A stretch of DNA of 64,000 bases from CAZAQV01 sp964487255 (GTDB lineage: Bacteria > Myxococcota_A > Polyangia > Polyangiales > CAZAQV01). The position numbers and the translations under genes were made by a program. The stretch covers positions 186,001 through 250,000 of the forward strand of contig CAZAQV010000005.1 in the NCBI GenBank assembly GCA_964487255.1, read 5' to 3'. Position 1 is the stretch's first letter; each line of letters begins with the position of its first letter. The notes below the pieces were generated by a model. The model was given only the letters and a program-made list of their open reading frames with translations. It made no database searches and was not told the origin of the DNA. Positions 17,453-25,622 of the stretch are shown here, piece by piece.

Positions 17453-18382
17453 CTAGAGAGTCCCGAGTGCGAATTCGATACCGGCGGAGACTTCGTAGCG
17501 GGTGAAGTTGGCAACGGCGCTTCGCTCGTAATACACACCCGCGACCGTGCCGCTGTAGTTGAACAAGAAGTAACGCCCGAACGAGACCGCAATATCACCG
17601 CGTATGGCGACGAGGTCTCCGATCTGCCAACGCGCTCCCGCGAGTGGCGAAAAGAGCAAGCCCAATCGAGGCGTGGACCAGGCGTTGGCGCCCTGTCCCT
17701 GCACACGCTCGATCTCGGTGTCCAGTTCATCGGTCGGAAAGATCGCGCCGAAACCGCCACGCAGGCCGACCAGGACGTGAAGACCCGCGAACGCATCGAT
17801 CCACGCTTCCATCCCCACATGCGCTTCGAGTTGGTGGCCAAAGCCGAACACATCATCGTCATTTTCGCCGGTCGAGACTTGGTAAACGCCACCGTAACGA
17901 AGTCCGGTACTGACCTGGAAGATGTCGCTCAGTGGAAACCAGAGCTGAAGCATCACGGAGGGGTCGAGGCCCGCGTCGTACTCTTCGTCGCGGTTATCCC
18001 GGAGGGCCTCGCGGCGTTCGTCGTCTCGAATCGCGCCGCTCTCTGCGTAAAAGCCAACGCTCGCACCGAGCCGAACGGGAATTTGCGCGCTGTCGTCTGA
18101 AGCGGACCCGTCCTTTGCGTCTGGCGCAGACTTCTTTTTCGCGAGCGGCTCCTTCTTCGAGTGTGCCGGAGTCTTTCCGTTCTCTTTCTTCGCCGACGCT
18201 CTTTTGGAGGTGTCCTTGCCCTTGTCCGACTTCTTGGACGAGTCCTTGTCGCCGGCCTCCCAGTTGTCGTCGTCTTCCCAATCACCGCTTTGCGCGGTCG
18301 CAGTGGAGCAAAGAGCGCCGAGTAGGACGGCGGCGCAGATGCACGTTTTCACGAGTGGGAACAAGCGCGTGTCAATGGGCAC
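17453..18382 (-). CDS. Predicted outer-membrane beta-barrel protein
   Basis: Secreted protein of 309 residues. A signal peptide covers about 1-30 (cleavage after STATA), then an acidic patch (DWEDDDNWEAGD) and a Lys/Ser-rich linker (about 45-95) that is probably disordered. Residues 100-309 alternate polar and hydrophobic residues with many Gly and aromatic residues (GASVGFYAESG, STGLRYGGVYQVSTG, VLVGLRGGFGAIFP), as in small outer-membrane barrels. It ends EFALGTL rather than in the usual terminal Phe. No enzymatic motif is visible. It lies 33 bp downstream of the end of the dehydrogenase gene on the same strand, so it could be in one transcript with it. Confidence 0.62.
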   Translation of the reverse strand: MPIDTRLFPLVKTCICAAVLLGALCSTATAQSGDWEDDDNWEAGDKDSSKKSDKGKDTSKRASAKKENGKTPAHSKKEPLAKKKSAPDAKDGSASDDSAQIPVRLGASVGFYAESGAIRDDERREALRDNRDEEYDAGLDPSVMLQLWFPLSDIFQVSTGLRYGGVYQVSTGENDDDVFGFGHQLEAHVGMEAWIDAFAGLHVLVGLRGGFGAIFPTDELDTEIERVQGQGANAWSTPRLGLLFSPLAGARWQIGDLVAIRGDIAVSFGRYFLFNYSGTVAGVYYERSAVANFTRYEVSAGIEFALGTL

Positions 18383-18415
18383 CGCGTGATGGTACCAAAC
18401 CCAGTCCGTAAGTGG

Positions 18416-19465
18416 TCAAAGTTGATCGACGAGCCAGGCCCCAACCTCATTCGTGCTCTTCTTTCCGCCGATGTCGGGTGTGCACATCCCTTCGGCGAGC
18501 GCGCTGCGTAGCAGCTCGAGCAGCTCTTGTTCGAGCTTCGCAAAGCCGAGATGGCTGAGTAGCATGCCGACGCTCATCACCATTGCGAAAGGGTTGGCCT
18601 TGCCCTGGCCAGCAATGTCCGGCGCGCTACCGTGCACGGGCTCAAACATCGAGACATTTTGCGGGTGGATATTGGCGCTTGCTGCCATGCCGAGCCCGCC
18701 CTGCAAAGCGGCCGCCATGTCGGTGACAATGTCGCCGAGTAGGTTGCTTGTGACAATCACTTCGAACTGCGAAGGGTCGCGGATGAGCTGGTAGCACAGT
18801 GCGTCGACGTACATGTGGCGTGCCTCGATGTCGGAATATGACTCGGCAACCTCGGAGAAACAGCGCTTCCACAAACCGTGTGCGGCGGGCATAGCGTTAG
18901 ATTTATCCGCCATGTGCACGCTTGCGCGTCCGGTCTTTCGTGCGTGTTCGAACGCGTGTCGGATGATGCGCTCGACACCACGACGCGTATTGATCGACTC
19001 GGTGATTGCGATCTCATCGACCGTGCCCCGCTTAAAGTTGCCCCCGATGCCGGCGTAAAGCCCTTCGGTGTTTTCGCGGAAGACGACAAAGTTGCAGGCT
19101 TCTGGCGAAACGTTTCGCAGCGGCATTAGCGACGGGTGCATGCACTGAACTGGGCGCATGTTTGCAAAAAGGTCGAAGCCGAAGCGAAGGCCAAACAGAA
19201 TGTCGCGCGCGTGCTTGAGATCGGGCACGCGGGGGTCACCCAACGCGCCGAGGAGCACTGCAGAGCAGGACTTGGCGATCTCGTCTCGGATCTCATCGGG
19301 GAATGTCACACCATCTTCAAGGTAGCGCTGTGCGCCTAAATTCAGCTCCCAGAGGTCGAACTCAAGGCCTTCGCGCTCACTGAGTTTGCTCAGAACCGCG
19401 CAGCCTATCCGCGTGACCTCCGGACCGATCCCGTCGCCCCCGATCACCGCGATGCGATGTGCCAT
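18416..19465 (-). CDS. Isocitrate/isopropylmalate dehydrogenase family protein
   Basis: NAD-dependent beta-decarboxylating dehydrogenase of 349 residues, cytoplasmic. Family landmarks: GGDGIGPEV at 9-17, RENTEGLYAGIGG (substrate/cofactor loop) around 129-141, NLLGDIVTDMAAALQGGLGMA with the metal-binding aspartates, and the NAD-binding EPVHGSAPDIAGQGKANP. The ENTEG loop and length fit archaeal-type 3-isopropylmalate dehydrogenase or tartrate/homoisocitrate dehydrogenase rather than the RELTGG type. Leucine biosynthesis is the most likely role, but there are no other leu genes nearby to confirm it. ATG start, with an unremarkable 138-bp divergent region to the PP2C gene. Confidence 0.85.
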   Translation of the reverse strand: MAHRIAVIGGDGIGPEVTRIGCAVLSKLSEREGLEFDLWELNLGAQRYLEDGVTFPDEIRDEIAKSCSAVLLGALGDPRVPDLKHARDILFGLRFGFDLFANMRPVQCMHPSLMPLRNVSPEACNFVVFRENTEGLYAGIGGNFKRGTVDEIAITESINTRRGVERIIRHAFEHARKTGRASVHMADKSNAMPAAHGLWKRCFSEVAESYSDIEARHMYVDALCYQLIRDPSQFEVIVTSNLLGDIVTDMAAALQGGLGMAASANIHPQNVSMFEPVHGSAPDIAGQGKANPFAMVMSVGMLLSHLGFAKLEQELLELLRSALAEGMCTPDIGGKKSTNEVGAWLVDQL

Positions 19466-19603
19466 CGTCCAGCTTTATCATAGCCCGGTGTTGTTGCGCA
19501 CGCCTTACGCGCTAGATCGGCAATTGCGTCGAATAACAGCCGTAGATCGCAGCAACTCCTTGACATCAGAGGCCCCCAGAGAGACCTTCGGAATCGGCGT
19601 ACC

Positions 19604-20566
19604 ATGCAACTGAAGTCTGCAGGCCGTAGCGACGTGGGTCGTCAGCGGGAACACAATGAAGATGCTTTCAGCATCCTCGACGATTACCGCTTGTTTATTG
19701 TTGCCGATGGTATGGGCGGACACCGCGCGGGAGACGTGGCGAGCAAGCTTGCAACCGAGTCCATCGTCGAGTTCTTTGAGACCACGCGCGACGGTGACAA
19801 CACCTGGCCGTTTCATTTCGATCCGAATCTGACCCAAGAAGAAAACCGCCTTATCACGAGTGTGAAGGTCGCCAACCGGCGCATCTACGAGACGTCTCTG
19901 CGCAATAGCGAGGTACGGGGCATGGGGACGACGATTGTCAGCGCCGTGTTTTCAAACCGACGCCTCTACGTCGCGCATGTCGGGGACAGCCGTTGCTATC
20001 GCATCCGTAACGGCGAAATCGAGTTGCTTACGCGAGACCATTCCCTTCGCAACGACTACTTGCTCGTCATGCCGGACATGACCGAAGAGCAGCAAGAAGA
20101 GCTTCCGAAAAATGTCATCACGCGGGCGCTCGGCATGAGTGACAACGTTGTCGTCGACCTCCGCCCCGAGCTGCCGAAGCCTGGCGATTTGTACTTGCTG
20201 TGCTCCGACGGGCTCAGCGGCATGGTCACGGACGAGCAGATCTTGGACATCGTCGATAGCTCGAAAGACGACCTATCCGCCGCGGTCGAGCGGCTCATCG
20301 AGCAAGCCAACGAAGAGGGCGGCGAAGACAACGTCACCGCGATTTTGGTGGCGGTCGAAGAACTTTCTGATGAGGACGAAGACGAAGTGGCGGAGCTGGA
20401 GAGGCAGCGCTTGGCGCGTGCGACAACGCTGCACGACCATGACCAGGACAGTGACGACGACGAATGGAGCGAAACCAACACCGACGTCCAGGGCGAGGTC
20501 GACGCGTCGAGTTCGATTCGGCCTGAGCAGCGCACTTCCGGCCGTCCCAAAGACGACGACGATTAG
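19604..20566 (+). CDS. PP2C-type serine/threonine protein phosphatase (Stp1/PrpC-like)
   Basis: Cytoplasmic metal-dependent phosphatase of 320 residues that reverses Hanks-type kinase phosphorylation. All PP2C motifs are present: NEDAF at 18-22, VADGMGGHRAGD at 33-44, HVGDSRCY at 125-132, LTRDHS at 142-147, RALG at 174-177, CSDGLSGMV at 200-208 and GGEDNVTAIL at 239-248. The metal ligands Asp35, Asp202 and Asp242 are in place. The last ~65 residues are a highly acidic tail (DEDEDEVAE, DQDSDDDEWSE) that is probably disordered and outside the catalytic fold. The gene ends convergently with tolB, overlapping it by 4 bp. Two Ser/Thr kinases occur about 35 kb away and could be partners, but nothing in the sequence proves it. 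Confidence 0.93.
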   Translation: MQLKSAGRSDVGRQREHNEDAFSILDDYRLFIVADGMGGHRAGDVASKLATESIVEFFETTRDGDNTWPFHFDPNLTQEENRLITSVKVANRRIYETSLRNSEVRGMGTTIVSAVFSNRRLYVAHVGDSRCYRIRNGEIELLTRDHSLRNDYLLVMPDMTEEQQEELPKNVITRALGMSDNVVVDLRPELPKPGDLYLLCSDGLSGMVTDEQILDIVDSSKDDLSAAVERLIEQANEEGGEDNVTAILVAVEELSDEDEDEVAELERQRLARATTLHDHDQDSDDDEWSETNTDVQGEVDASSSIRPEQRTSGRPKDDDD

Positions 20567-21876
20567 GGCTGGAAGCGAACGGTCTCGACGTTGCCTTCGA
20601 CGACGCGCGTCTGGCTAAAGCCACTTAGGCTCGAAATATAGATACCCGGTCCACTTCGGCGGTCGGACGCGAAGGCGAGCATGCGGCAGTCGGGGGAGAA
20701 CGAGGGGTCCTTGTTGATGCCCTGTCCCTGGGTGATACGTGTGTACTCTTGGGTCCGGATGTCGACCGTAAAGATGTCCATGCCCGCGTCGCGCCCCGTG
20801 AAGGCGATCAGGTTGGGGTTGCTTGGGTCCTGACACCAGGCAGGCGTTTGGTTGTGGCTACCCTTGAAAGAGACGCGCTTCTGGCCGCTACCGTCGGCAT
20901 TCATCACAAAGATTTGTGGGCTACCATGGCGCGCGGAAACGAACGCGATACGGCCGCCCGGCCCACAGGTTGGACTGACATCGATGGCCGGGTGGTTGGT
21001 CAGTCGACGGATGTCGCCGCCGTCTTCGTTGGCGCTGTAGATTTCACTGTTGCCTTCGCGCGACGAGGTGAAGAAGAGGCGGCCGTCGCAGTAGGAGGGC
21101 GCCATGTTTAAGCCCTTGCCTTCGATGATGGGTTTGCCCTTGTAGCCGGTGCGACTGATGAACATGCCCTCATCGCTCATGCGGGTAAACCACACTCTGT
21201 TTTTAGCGTCGAACATGGGCAGAAGTGCCAGTCCGTTGCCCTTGGTAATGCGCAGTTCGCCATACCCGTTGAGCTCGGAGCAATAGATGTCTTTTTGCCC
21301 TGCGGCCGTACGTTTCGCGTAGGTGATCTTTTTTTCGAACACGCCCTTTTTGCCCGACAGCACTTTGAGCATCTCGTTGGAAAAGTCGTGGAGCCACTTG
21401 CGGAGCATCTTGGGCTCGCCGGAGTAGCGACGTTCAACCGCAGGGTTGGACTTGGCCCCGACGCGATAGAAGCGAACCGCGAGCACAACGTTTTGTGGGC
21501 TCGTTTGCTCGATCGTCCCCTTGACAACGCCGTCGATATCCGCGGCGGCCCAGCCGCGAGGGTCGAACTCGAGTCCATTGGTGTATGGGTCGTGCGGAAG
21601 CTTGTCGGGCGTCTTGACGCGGTAGCCCGGCATGATGTCGAAGTTGCGACGCACAACGGCCGCAGCGCCCGTACCCAGTTCTTTCGGCCCTGCGAAATCG
21701 ACGACGGAGATTACGTAGCTTTCGCTCGTCTCGGCCACAATATCGACCTCGGGAACCTCGGTGGGAAGCTCCGGTTCCGTCTTCTCCACGTCTTGGCCGA
21801 TGGCGGACCGACCATGAAGGAATAGGGCGACGCTGACGACGGTGACCACGAGTACGGCGGCAAGACTTCGCTTCAT
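20563..21876 (-). CDS. tolB: Tol-Pal system protein TolB
   Basis: Periplasmic protein of 437 residues, part of the Tol-Pal machinery that keeps the outer membrane attached during division. The N-terminus is a single hydrophobic export segment (MKRSLAAVLVVTVVSVALFL). An N-terminal TolB domain (about 50-180) precedes a beta-propeller with repeated blades visible as NSEIYSANEDGGDIRRLTNHPAIDVSPTCGPGG, PQIFVMNADGSGQKRVS and DIFTVDIRTQEYTRITQGQG. It follows tolQ, tolR and the TolA-like gene in the usual order, but 235 bp separate it from the last of these, so it may have its own promoter. No pal gene follows; the next gene is the convergent phosphatase. Confidence 0.93.
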   Translation of the reverse strand: MKRSLAAVLVVTVVSVALFLHGRSAIGQDVEKTEPELPTEVPEVDIVAETSESYVISVVDFAGPKELGTGAAAVVRRNFDIMPGYRVKTPDKLPHDPYTNGLEFDPRGWAAADIDGVVKGTIEQTSPQNVVLAVRFYRVGAKSNPAVERRYSGEPKMLRKWLHDFSNEMLKVLSGKKGVFEKKITYAKRTAAGQKDIYCSELNGYGELRITKGNGLALLPMFDAKNRVWFTRMSDEGMFISRTGYKGKPIIEGKGLNMAPSYCDGRLFFTSSREGNSEIYSANEDGGDIRRLTNHPAIDVSPTCGPGGRIAFVSARHGSPQIFVMNADGSGQKRVSFKGSHNQTPAWCQDPSNPNLIAFTGRDAGMDIFTVDIRTQEYTRITQGQGINKDPSFSPDCRMLAFASDRRSGPGIYISSLSGFSQTRVVEGNVETVRFQP

Positions 21877-22111
21877 GCACCGAACCCTATCGCATCTGGC
21901 ACATGAATCCAGCGATGAAAGGCGACCGTCTCAGCTCAGCAGTTCTGGCATCGTGGCGCTCTACGGGCAGGTGCTTGCACAACCTGACACCCATGGCAGT
22001 ACATGCGCAGCGAGGATCGGACTCGCCAAGCAAAGAGCGAAGAGCGCGAGAATCCAGGTCGTCGAGCGGACACCCGCCCTTTCATCCAACGGCCCCTGTC
22101 CCCCGCGAGCG

Positions 22112-22858
22112 TTAGCGGCGGGCGTCTTTGCCGCGGAAGTTGAGGTTGACAGCGGTACCCCAAAGCTCTTCGGGAGGGTCTGGCAACATTTCACCCACGG
22201 CATCGTCGAGGCGCTTTTTGACCGAAGCATCGAACGCGGCGTTGCCGCTCTTTTTACGCCACTTGTATCCGGCCATGCGGCCACCATCGCCAATCTCGAT
22301 GCTCACCGTTGCGATGAGCTGTTTGAGTTCCGCGTCGGCGATCGCATCGGGTACGTCCCAGTCACGCCGGAAGTAGCGCTGCAATTTGCCGAGGAAGATG
22401 TTGCCCTCGTCGCGCGTCGCGGTGCCCTCTTCCACACCGTCGGGGTCGCCCTCGCGGTCGCGCGCACGCGCGTCGTTGGCCAAGTCTTCGGCGCGATTGC
22501 CGAGCTGACTCAGTAGATCCGTAGCCGTTGATTTTGCGTCCTCCGCCAGGTCGTCCGGTCGTTCGACGCGCTTGGAGTCCGGCAGCGGGGCTTTGCTCGG
22601 GGCTTGCTGCACTTTGGTGTTGGCCGGGATCTCCTTGTTCGGAAGCCGATTTTTCCGGTCGACGCCCAGCTTGACCAAGCGTGTCTCCACAAACTTGAAA
22701 GGAACGACCTCTTCTTCCTCTTCGACTTCAGCGGCATTGGCCTCACTCAAGCTAGCCGCGAAGAACACGCCCGCTGCAATGGAACCGTGCGCAACGATGG
22801 TCGCAAACAGGCCCAAAAGGAACTGCCCTGCAGAAAGACCAGCGGAAGAGTTGGCCAT
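22112..22858 (-). CDS. TolA/TonB-like energy transducer
   Basis: Inner-membrane anchored periplasm-spanning protein of 248 residues. A single N-terminal helix at about 12-36 follows a short cytoplasmic tail. An acidic patch (EVEEEEEVV) and charged linker precede a C-terminal TolA/TonB-like domain at about 152-245 (IFLGKLQRYFRRDWDVP ... LIATVSIEIGDGGRM ... NAAFDASVKKRL), whose Asn-Ala-Ala-Phe-Asp segment is the usual TonB_C helix. Its position between tolR and tolB argues for the TolA role, linking the TolQR proton motor to the outer membrane. The starts of this gene and the end of tolR are 8 bp apart. Confidence 0.86.
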   Translation of the reverse strand: MANSSAGLSAGQFLLGLFATIVAHGSIAAGVFFAASLSEANAAEVEEEEEVVPFKFVETRLVKLGVDRKNRLPNKEIPANTKVQQAPSKAPLPDSKRVERPDDLAEDAKSTATDLLSQLGNRAEDLANDARARDREGDPDGVEEGTATRDEGNIFLGKLQRYFRRDWDVPDAIADAELKQLIATVSIEIGDGGRMAGYKWRKKSGNAAFDASVKKRLDDAVGEMLPDPPEELWGTAVNLNFRGKDARR

Positions 22859-22866
22859 TGCGGAGC

Positions 22867-23307
22867 CTAGTCTTTCCCCATGTCACTGGGTGGGTCGGTG
22901 ACGAGCCCCATCTTCTCGATACCGGCTTTGCGGACGGCAGCCAGCACCTTGGCCACGATGCCATAGGGGACCGTCTCGTCTGCGTGGACGAAAATTTCGT
23001 TCTTCTCCTGAACTTCTTCGTTTTTTACCAGTGTTGCCACGAGGTCCTCGAAGGCGACTTGTTGCTTCTCGGTTGAGATCAAGAAGATGTTCTGCTCGGC
23101 ATCAATCGCGAGTAATAGAGAGTCCTCTTCGGCCTCAAGCTTGGGTGCATCGGCTTCTGGGAGTTCTACTTCGACTCCGATGGAGAGCATCGGCGCGGCC
23201 ACCATAAAGATGATGAGTAGCACCAACATGACGTCGACCAGAGGGGTGACGTTAATCTCTGCGAGCGGCGCCTTGCGGCCGCCGCCTCCTCCTGCGCTCA
23301 TTCCCAT
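22867..23307 (-). CDS. tolR: Biopolymer transport protein TolR/ExbD
   Basis: Inner-membrane proton-channel component of 146 residues. One transmembrane helix (about 22-42, TPLVDVMLVLLIIFMVAAPML) carries the conserved Asp25 needed for proton coupling in the ExbD/TolR family, preceded by the typical EINVTPLVD. The periplasmic part has the family fold pattern (ELPEADAPKLEAEEDSLLLAIDAEQNIFL). It starts 4 bp after the tolQ stop, so it is co-translated. Named TolR rather than ExbD because tolB is in the same cluster. Confidence 0.93.
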   Translation of the reverse strand: MGMSAGGGGGRKAPLAEINVTPLVDVMLVLLIIFMVAAPMLSIGVEVELPEADAPKLEAEEDSLLLAIDAEQNIFLISTEKQQVAFEDLVATLVKNEEVQEKNEIFVHADETVPYGIVAKVLAAVRKAGIEKMGLVTDPPSDMGKD

Positions 23308-23311
23308 GTCG

Positions 23312-24025
23312 TCATACCTTTAGGAAGTTGCGCCGCACGATGTTGAGAAAGTCGGTCGAGAAAGCCTCCATTTCACTCTCGAGAACCTGCAGTTTGCGGA
23401 CGAAGTAGTTGTAGGCCATGACCGCCGGAATCGCGGCCGCCAAACCGATTGCGGTGGCGATGAGCGCCTCGGCGATGCCGGGTGCAACCGCGTCCAGCGT
23501 TGCCTGCCCTTCGCCACTCTTGAGGTTCAAAAAGGCGTTCATGATACCCCAGACGGTCCCGAAGAGGCCCACGAAGGGTGCCGTTGAGCCGGTGGTTGCG
23601 AGAAAAGGCACATAGCTTTCCAGCCGCGTGAGCTCGTCGTTCTTCGATCGGCGCAGTGTTCGTTCGATGTTCGCCAAATCCCCACCCGTTGGGTCGCTTC
23701 CGACTCGGGCAAGTTCGATGTAGCCGGCCTTGAACATCTTGGCGACTGGCGCGTTGGCGTACTTGTTCATGCCCGCGTAGATGCCCTCCAGCCGCTCTGC
23801 GGACCAGGACCCGCCACCCTCGCCCTCCCAGAAGCGGCGCAAAAACCCGTCGGTCTTGCGGTCGGCTTGCCGCAACCTCCCGAACTTGGCGCCCATGATG
23901 AACCAACACATGACCGACATGAGCACGAGCAGTATCATCACCGCTTGCACGACGATCGAGGCCTCCACGACGAGGCTCCAGATATCGATTTGCCCACCTG
24001 TCTGTAGCAATGAAAAAAGAAGCAT
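23312..24025 (-). CDS. tolQ: Proton channel protein TolQ/ExbB
   Basis: Inner-membrane protein of 237 residues, the stator partner of TolR. Three hydrophobic segments are visible: about 15-38 (SLVVEASIVVQAVMILLVLMSVMCW), a second near PFLATTGSTAPFVGLFGTVWGIMNAF (the most conserved MotA/TolQ/ExbB stretch) and a third in GIAEALIATAIGLAAAIPAVMAYNYF. The ATG at 24025 gives a normal N-terminus; an upstream ATG at 24130 would add 35 basic residues and overlap the divergent gene, so it was rejected. First gene of the tol cluster; only 46 bp separate it from the divergent PEGA/TPR gene. Confidence 0.92.
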   Translation of the reverse strand: MLLFSLLQTGGQIDIWSLVVEASIVVQAVMILLVLMSVMCWFIMGAKFGRLRQADRKTDGFLRRFWEGEGGGSWSAERLEGIYAGMNKYANAPVAKMFKAGYIELARVGSDPTGGDLANIERTLRRSKNDELTRLESYVPFLATTGSTAPFVGLFGTVWGIMNAFLNLKSGEGQATLDAVAPGIAEALIATAIGLAAAIPAVMAYNYFVRKLQVLESEMEAFSTDFLNIVRRNFLKV

Positions 24026-24071
24026 GGAGGGTATCTTGACCTTTTTGCTACGTGAGGTGAAGTTCAGATTG

Positions 24072-25622
24072 ATGAGCAATTTTGAAGCGACTTTTGGGCT
24101 ACGAGCTGCCCTTCTTGCGCTCGTATGCATGCAAGGGCTGACAATCGGAACGGCCCACGCGCAAGTTGTCGATGTCTACGGAGACGACGAAGACGACGAG
24201 GCCGCCAGCCCAGACCCAAGCCCAACCCCCGATCCCAGCCCTGCGCCCGCCCCAACGCCTGCCCCACAAACGCGGCCCGACGCCACGACCAATGCGCCAA
24301 CCAATCCCGATGCGAGCGACATTGACCGTGCGCGCGCCCATCTTGCGCGAGGGCGCGAGCATTACGCTGCGGGCGAATACGTCAAAGCCGCGGAAGAGTT
24401 CGAGAGGGCATTCGGCGCACGGCCGGTGCCGGCGTTTCAGTTCAATGCCGGCGTCGCGTACGAACGCGACGGAAACTTTCCGCGCGCCATCGCGCATTTC
24501 GACCGCTACCTCAACCTCGCGCCCGACGCGAAAGACGCCGCGGCGGTTCGTGAGCGCTTGGAGCGACTCAAGAAGGGCGTCGCACTCGCGCAGGCCGCAC
24601 GTCCGGAGGACACGAAGATGGCGCTTTGGGTGACCCCCGATCCGTTCGACGCAACGGTTCGCATTTCTTTCGGCGGCCAGGTCTTGGTGGAGACGCGAGG
24701 AGAGGTCGAGTACGTGCCCGACAAGCCCGGAGAGTACCTGCTCGAAGCCGACTTCGGAAATGATGAGAAAGTGTCCTACGTTGCGAGCATCGATTTGCAC
24801 AGACCGTTCGTGTTTGTGGCGTCGAAATCAAAGGGTTTCACAGGAGAGCTCGACCTCATCAGTGAGCCGTCAGAAGCGAGCGTTTATCTCGACGATAAGA
24901 CGCTCGGCGTGATCGGAAAAACGCGGCTTCTAAAGAGCTTATCGAAAGGTAATTACCACCTTTGGCTCGAGAAGCCGGGCTTTGAGACGGAGGAGCTCGA
25001 TGTAGAGATCGTGCCGGGAGAAACCCTCCAGAGGCACGTGCACTTAAAACGGGTCCAGTATGGAAAGGTGCGTGTGGTTTCGAATGTGCGCGGCTCGGAA
25101 GTGTTCGTCGATGGAAACAAAGTTGGCGTCGTCGAGAAGGCCGCGGTGCTCGCGGAGGTTCCGGCAGGTCACCACGTGGTGAGCGTTTCGGCTCCCGACA
25201 TGAAGACGTACGAGGTCGCGGTGGAGATTCACCGCGGTAAGGAGACGCCCGTGCGCGTGAAGCTCTTGCCAGCGGTCGACCGTTCGAGCGCCTGGGTGAC
25301 AGGTGGCCTCGCAGTCTTGTTGATCGGCGGCGGCATTGCCGCGGGGCTGGTTGGTAACGGCATCAAGTCGGATCTTGAGGACGAGCGTGACGCAGGTGTG
25401 CTTCGCCAGGACGACTCGCGTATCGACCTTGGGTTTTGGCTTCATGCTGGCGCCGACATTGCGTTTGGTCTTGGCGCCGTGCTTGGCGCCTTCTCGGTTT
25501 ACTATTTCCTAAGCGATCCGCTTCCTGACTCGGAGGGCGAGGTGCTCTTGCCCCGCGACTGGACGCTCAACCCACGGTTTGGTCCTGGGTTTGCCGGGGC
25601 GTCGCTCGGAGGTTCATTCTAA
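24072..25622 (+). CDS. Secreted TPR and PEGA-domain protein
   Basis: Envelope protein of 516 residues. Signal peptide about 1-30 (MSNFEATFGLRAALLALVCMQGLTIGTAHA), then a Pro/Thr/Asp-rich linker, then TPR units (AREHLARGREHYAAGEYVKAAEEFERAF and the following VAYERDGNFPRAIAHFDRYLNLAPDA) at about 85-165. Two PEGA domains follow (SEPSEASVYLDDKTLGVIGKT and VRGSEVFVDGNKVGVVEKA), a fold found in surface carbohydrate-binding proteins. A hydrophobic helix (about 418-436) and a Gly-rich C-terminus with a second hydrophobic stretch close it. An in-frame extension upstream overlaps tolQ and was rejected. The stop overlaps the next start (TAATG). Confidence 0.82.
   Translation: MSNFEATFGLRAALLALVCMQGLTIGTAHAQVVDVYGDDEDDEAASPDPSPTPDPSPAPAPTPAPQTRPDATTNAPTNPDASDIDRARAHLARGREHYAAGEYVKAAEEFERAFGARPVPAFQFNAGVAYERDGNFPRAIAHFDRYLNLAPDAKDAAAVRERLERLKKGVALAQAARPEDTKMALWVTPDPFDATVRISFGGQVLVETRGEVEYVPDKPGEYLLEADFGNDEKVSYVASIDLHRPFVFVASKSKGFTGELDLISEPSEASVYLDDKTLGVIGKTRLLKSLSKGNYHLWLEKPGFETEELDVEIVPGETLQRHVHLKRVQYGKVRVVSNVRGSEVFVDGNKVGVVEKAAVLAEVPAGHHVVSVSAPDMKTYEVAVEIHRGKETPVRVKLLPAVDRSSAWVTGGLAVLLIGGGIAAGLVGNGIKSDLEDERDAGVLRQDDSRIDLGFWLHAGADIAFGLGAVLGAFSVYYFLSDPLPDSEGEVLLPRDWTLNPRFGPGFAGASLGGSF

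Noticed and set aside
21877..22111. Short hydrophobic Cys-containing frame between tolA-like and tolB
   Set aside because: No good start codon or ribosome site and it reads through the flanking tolA-like gene in another frame.
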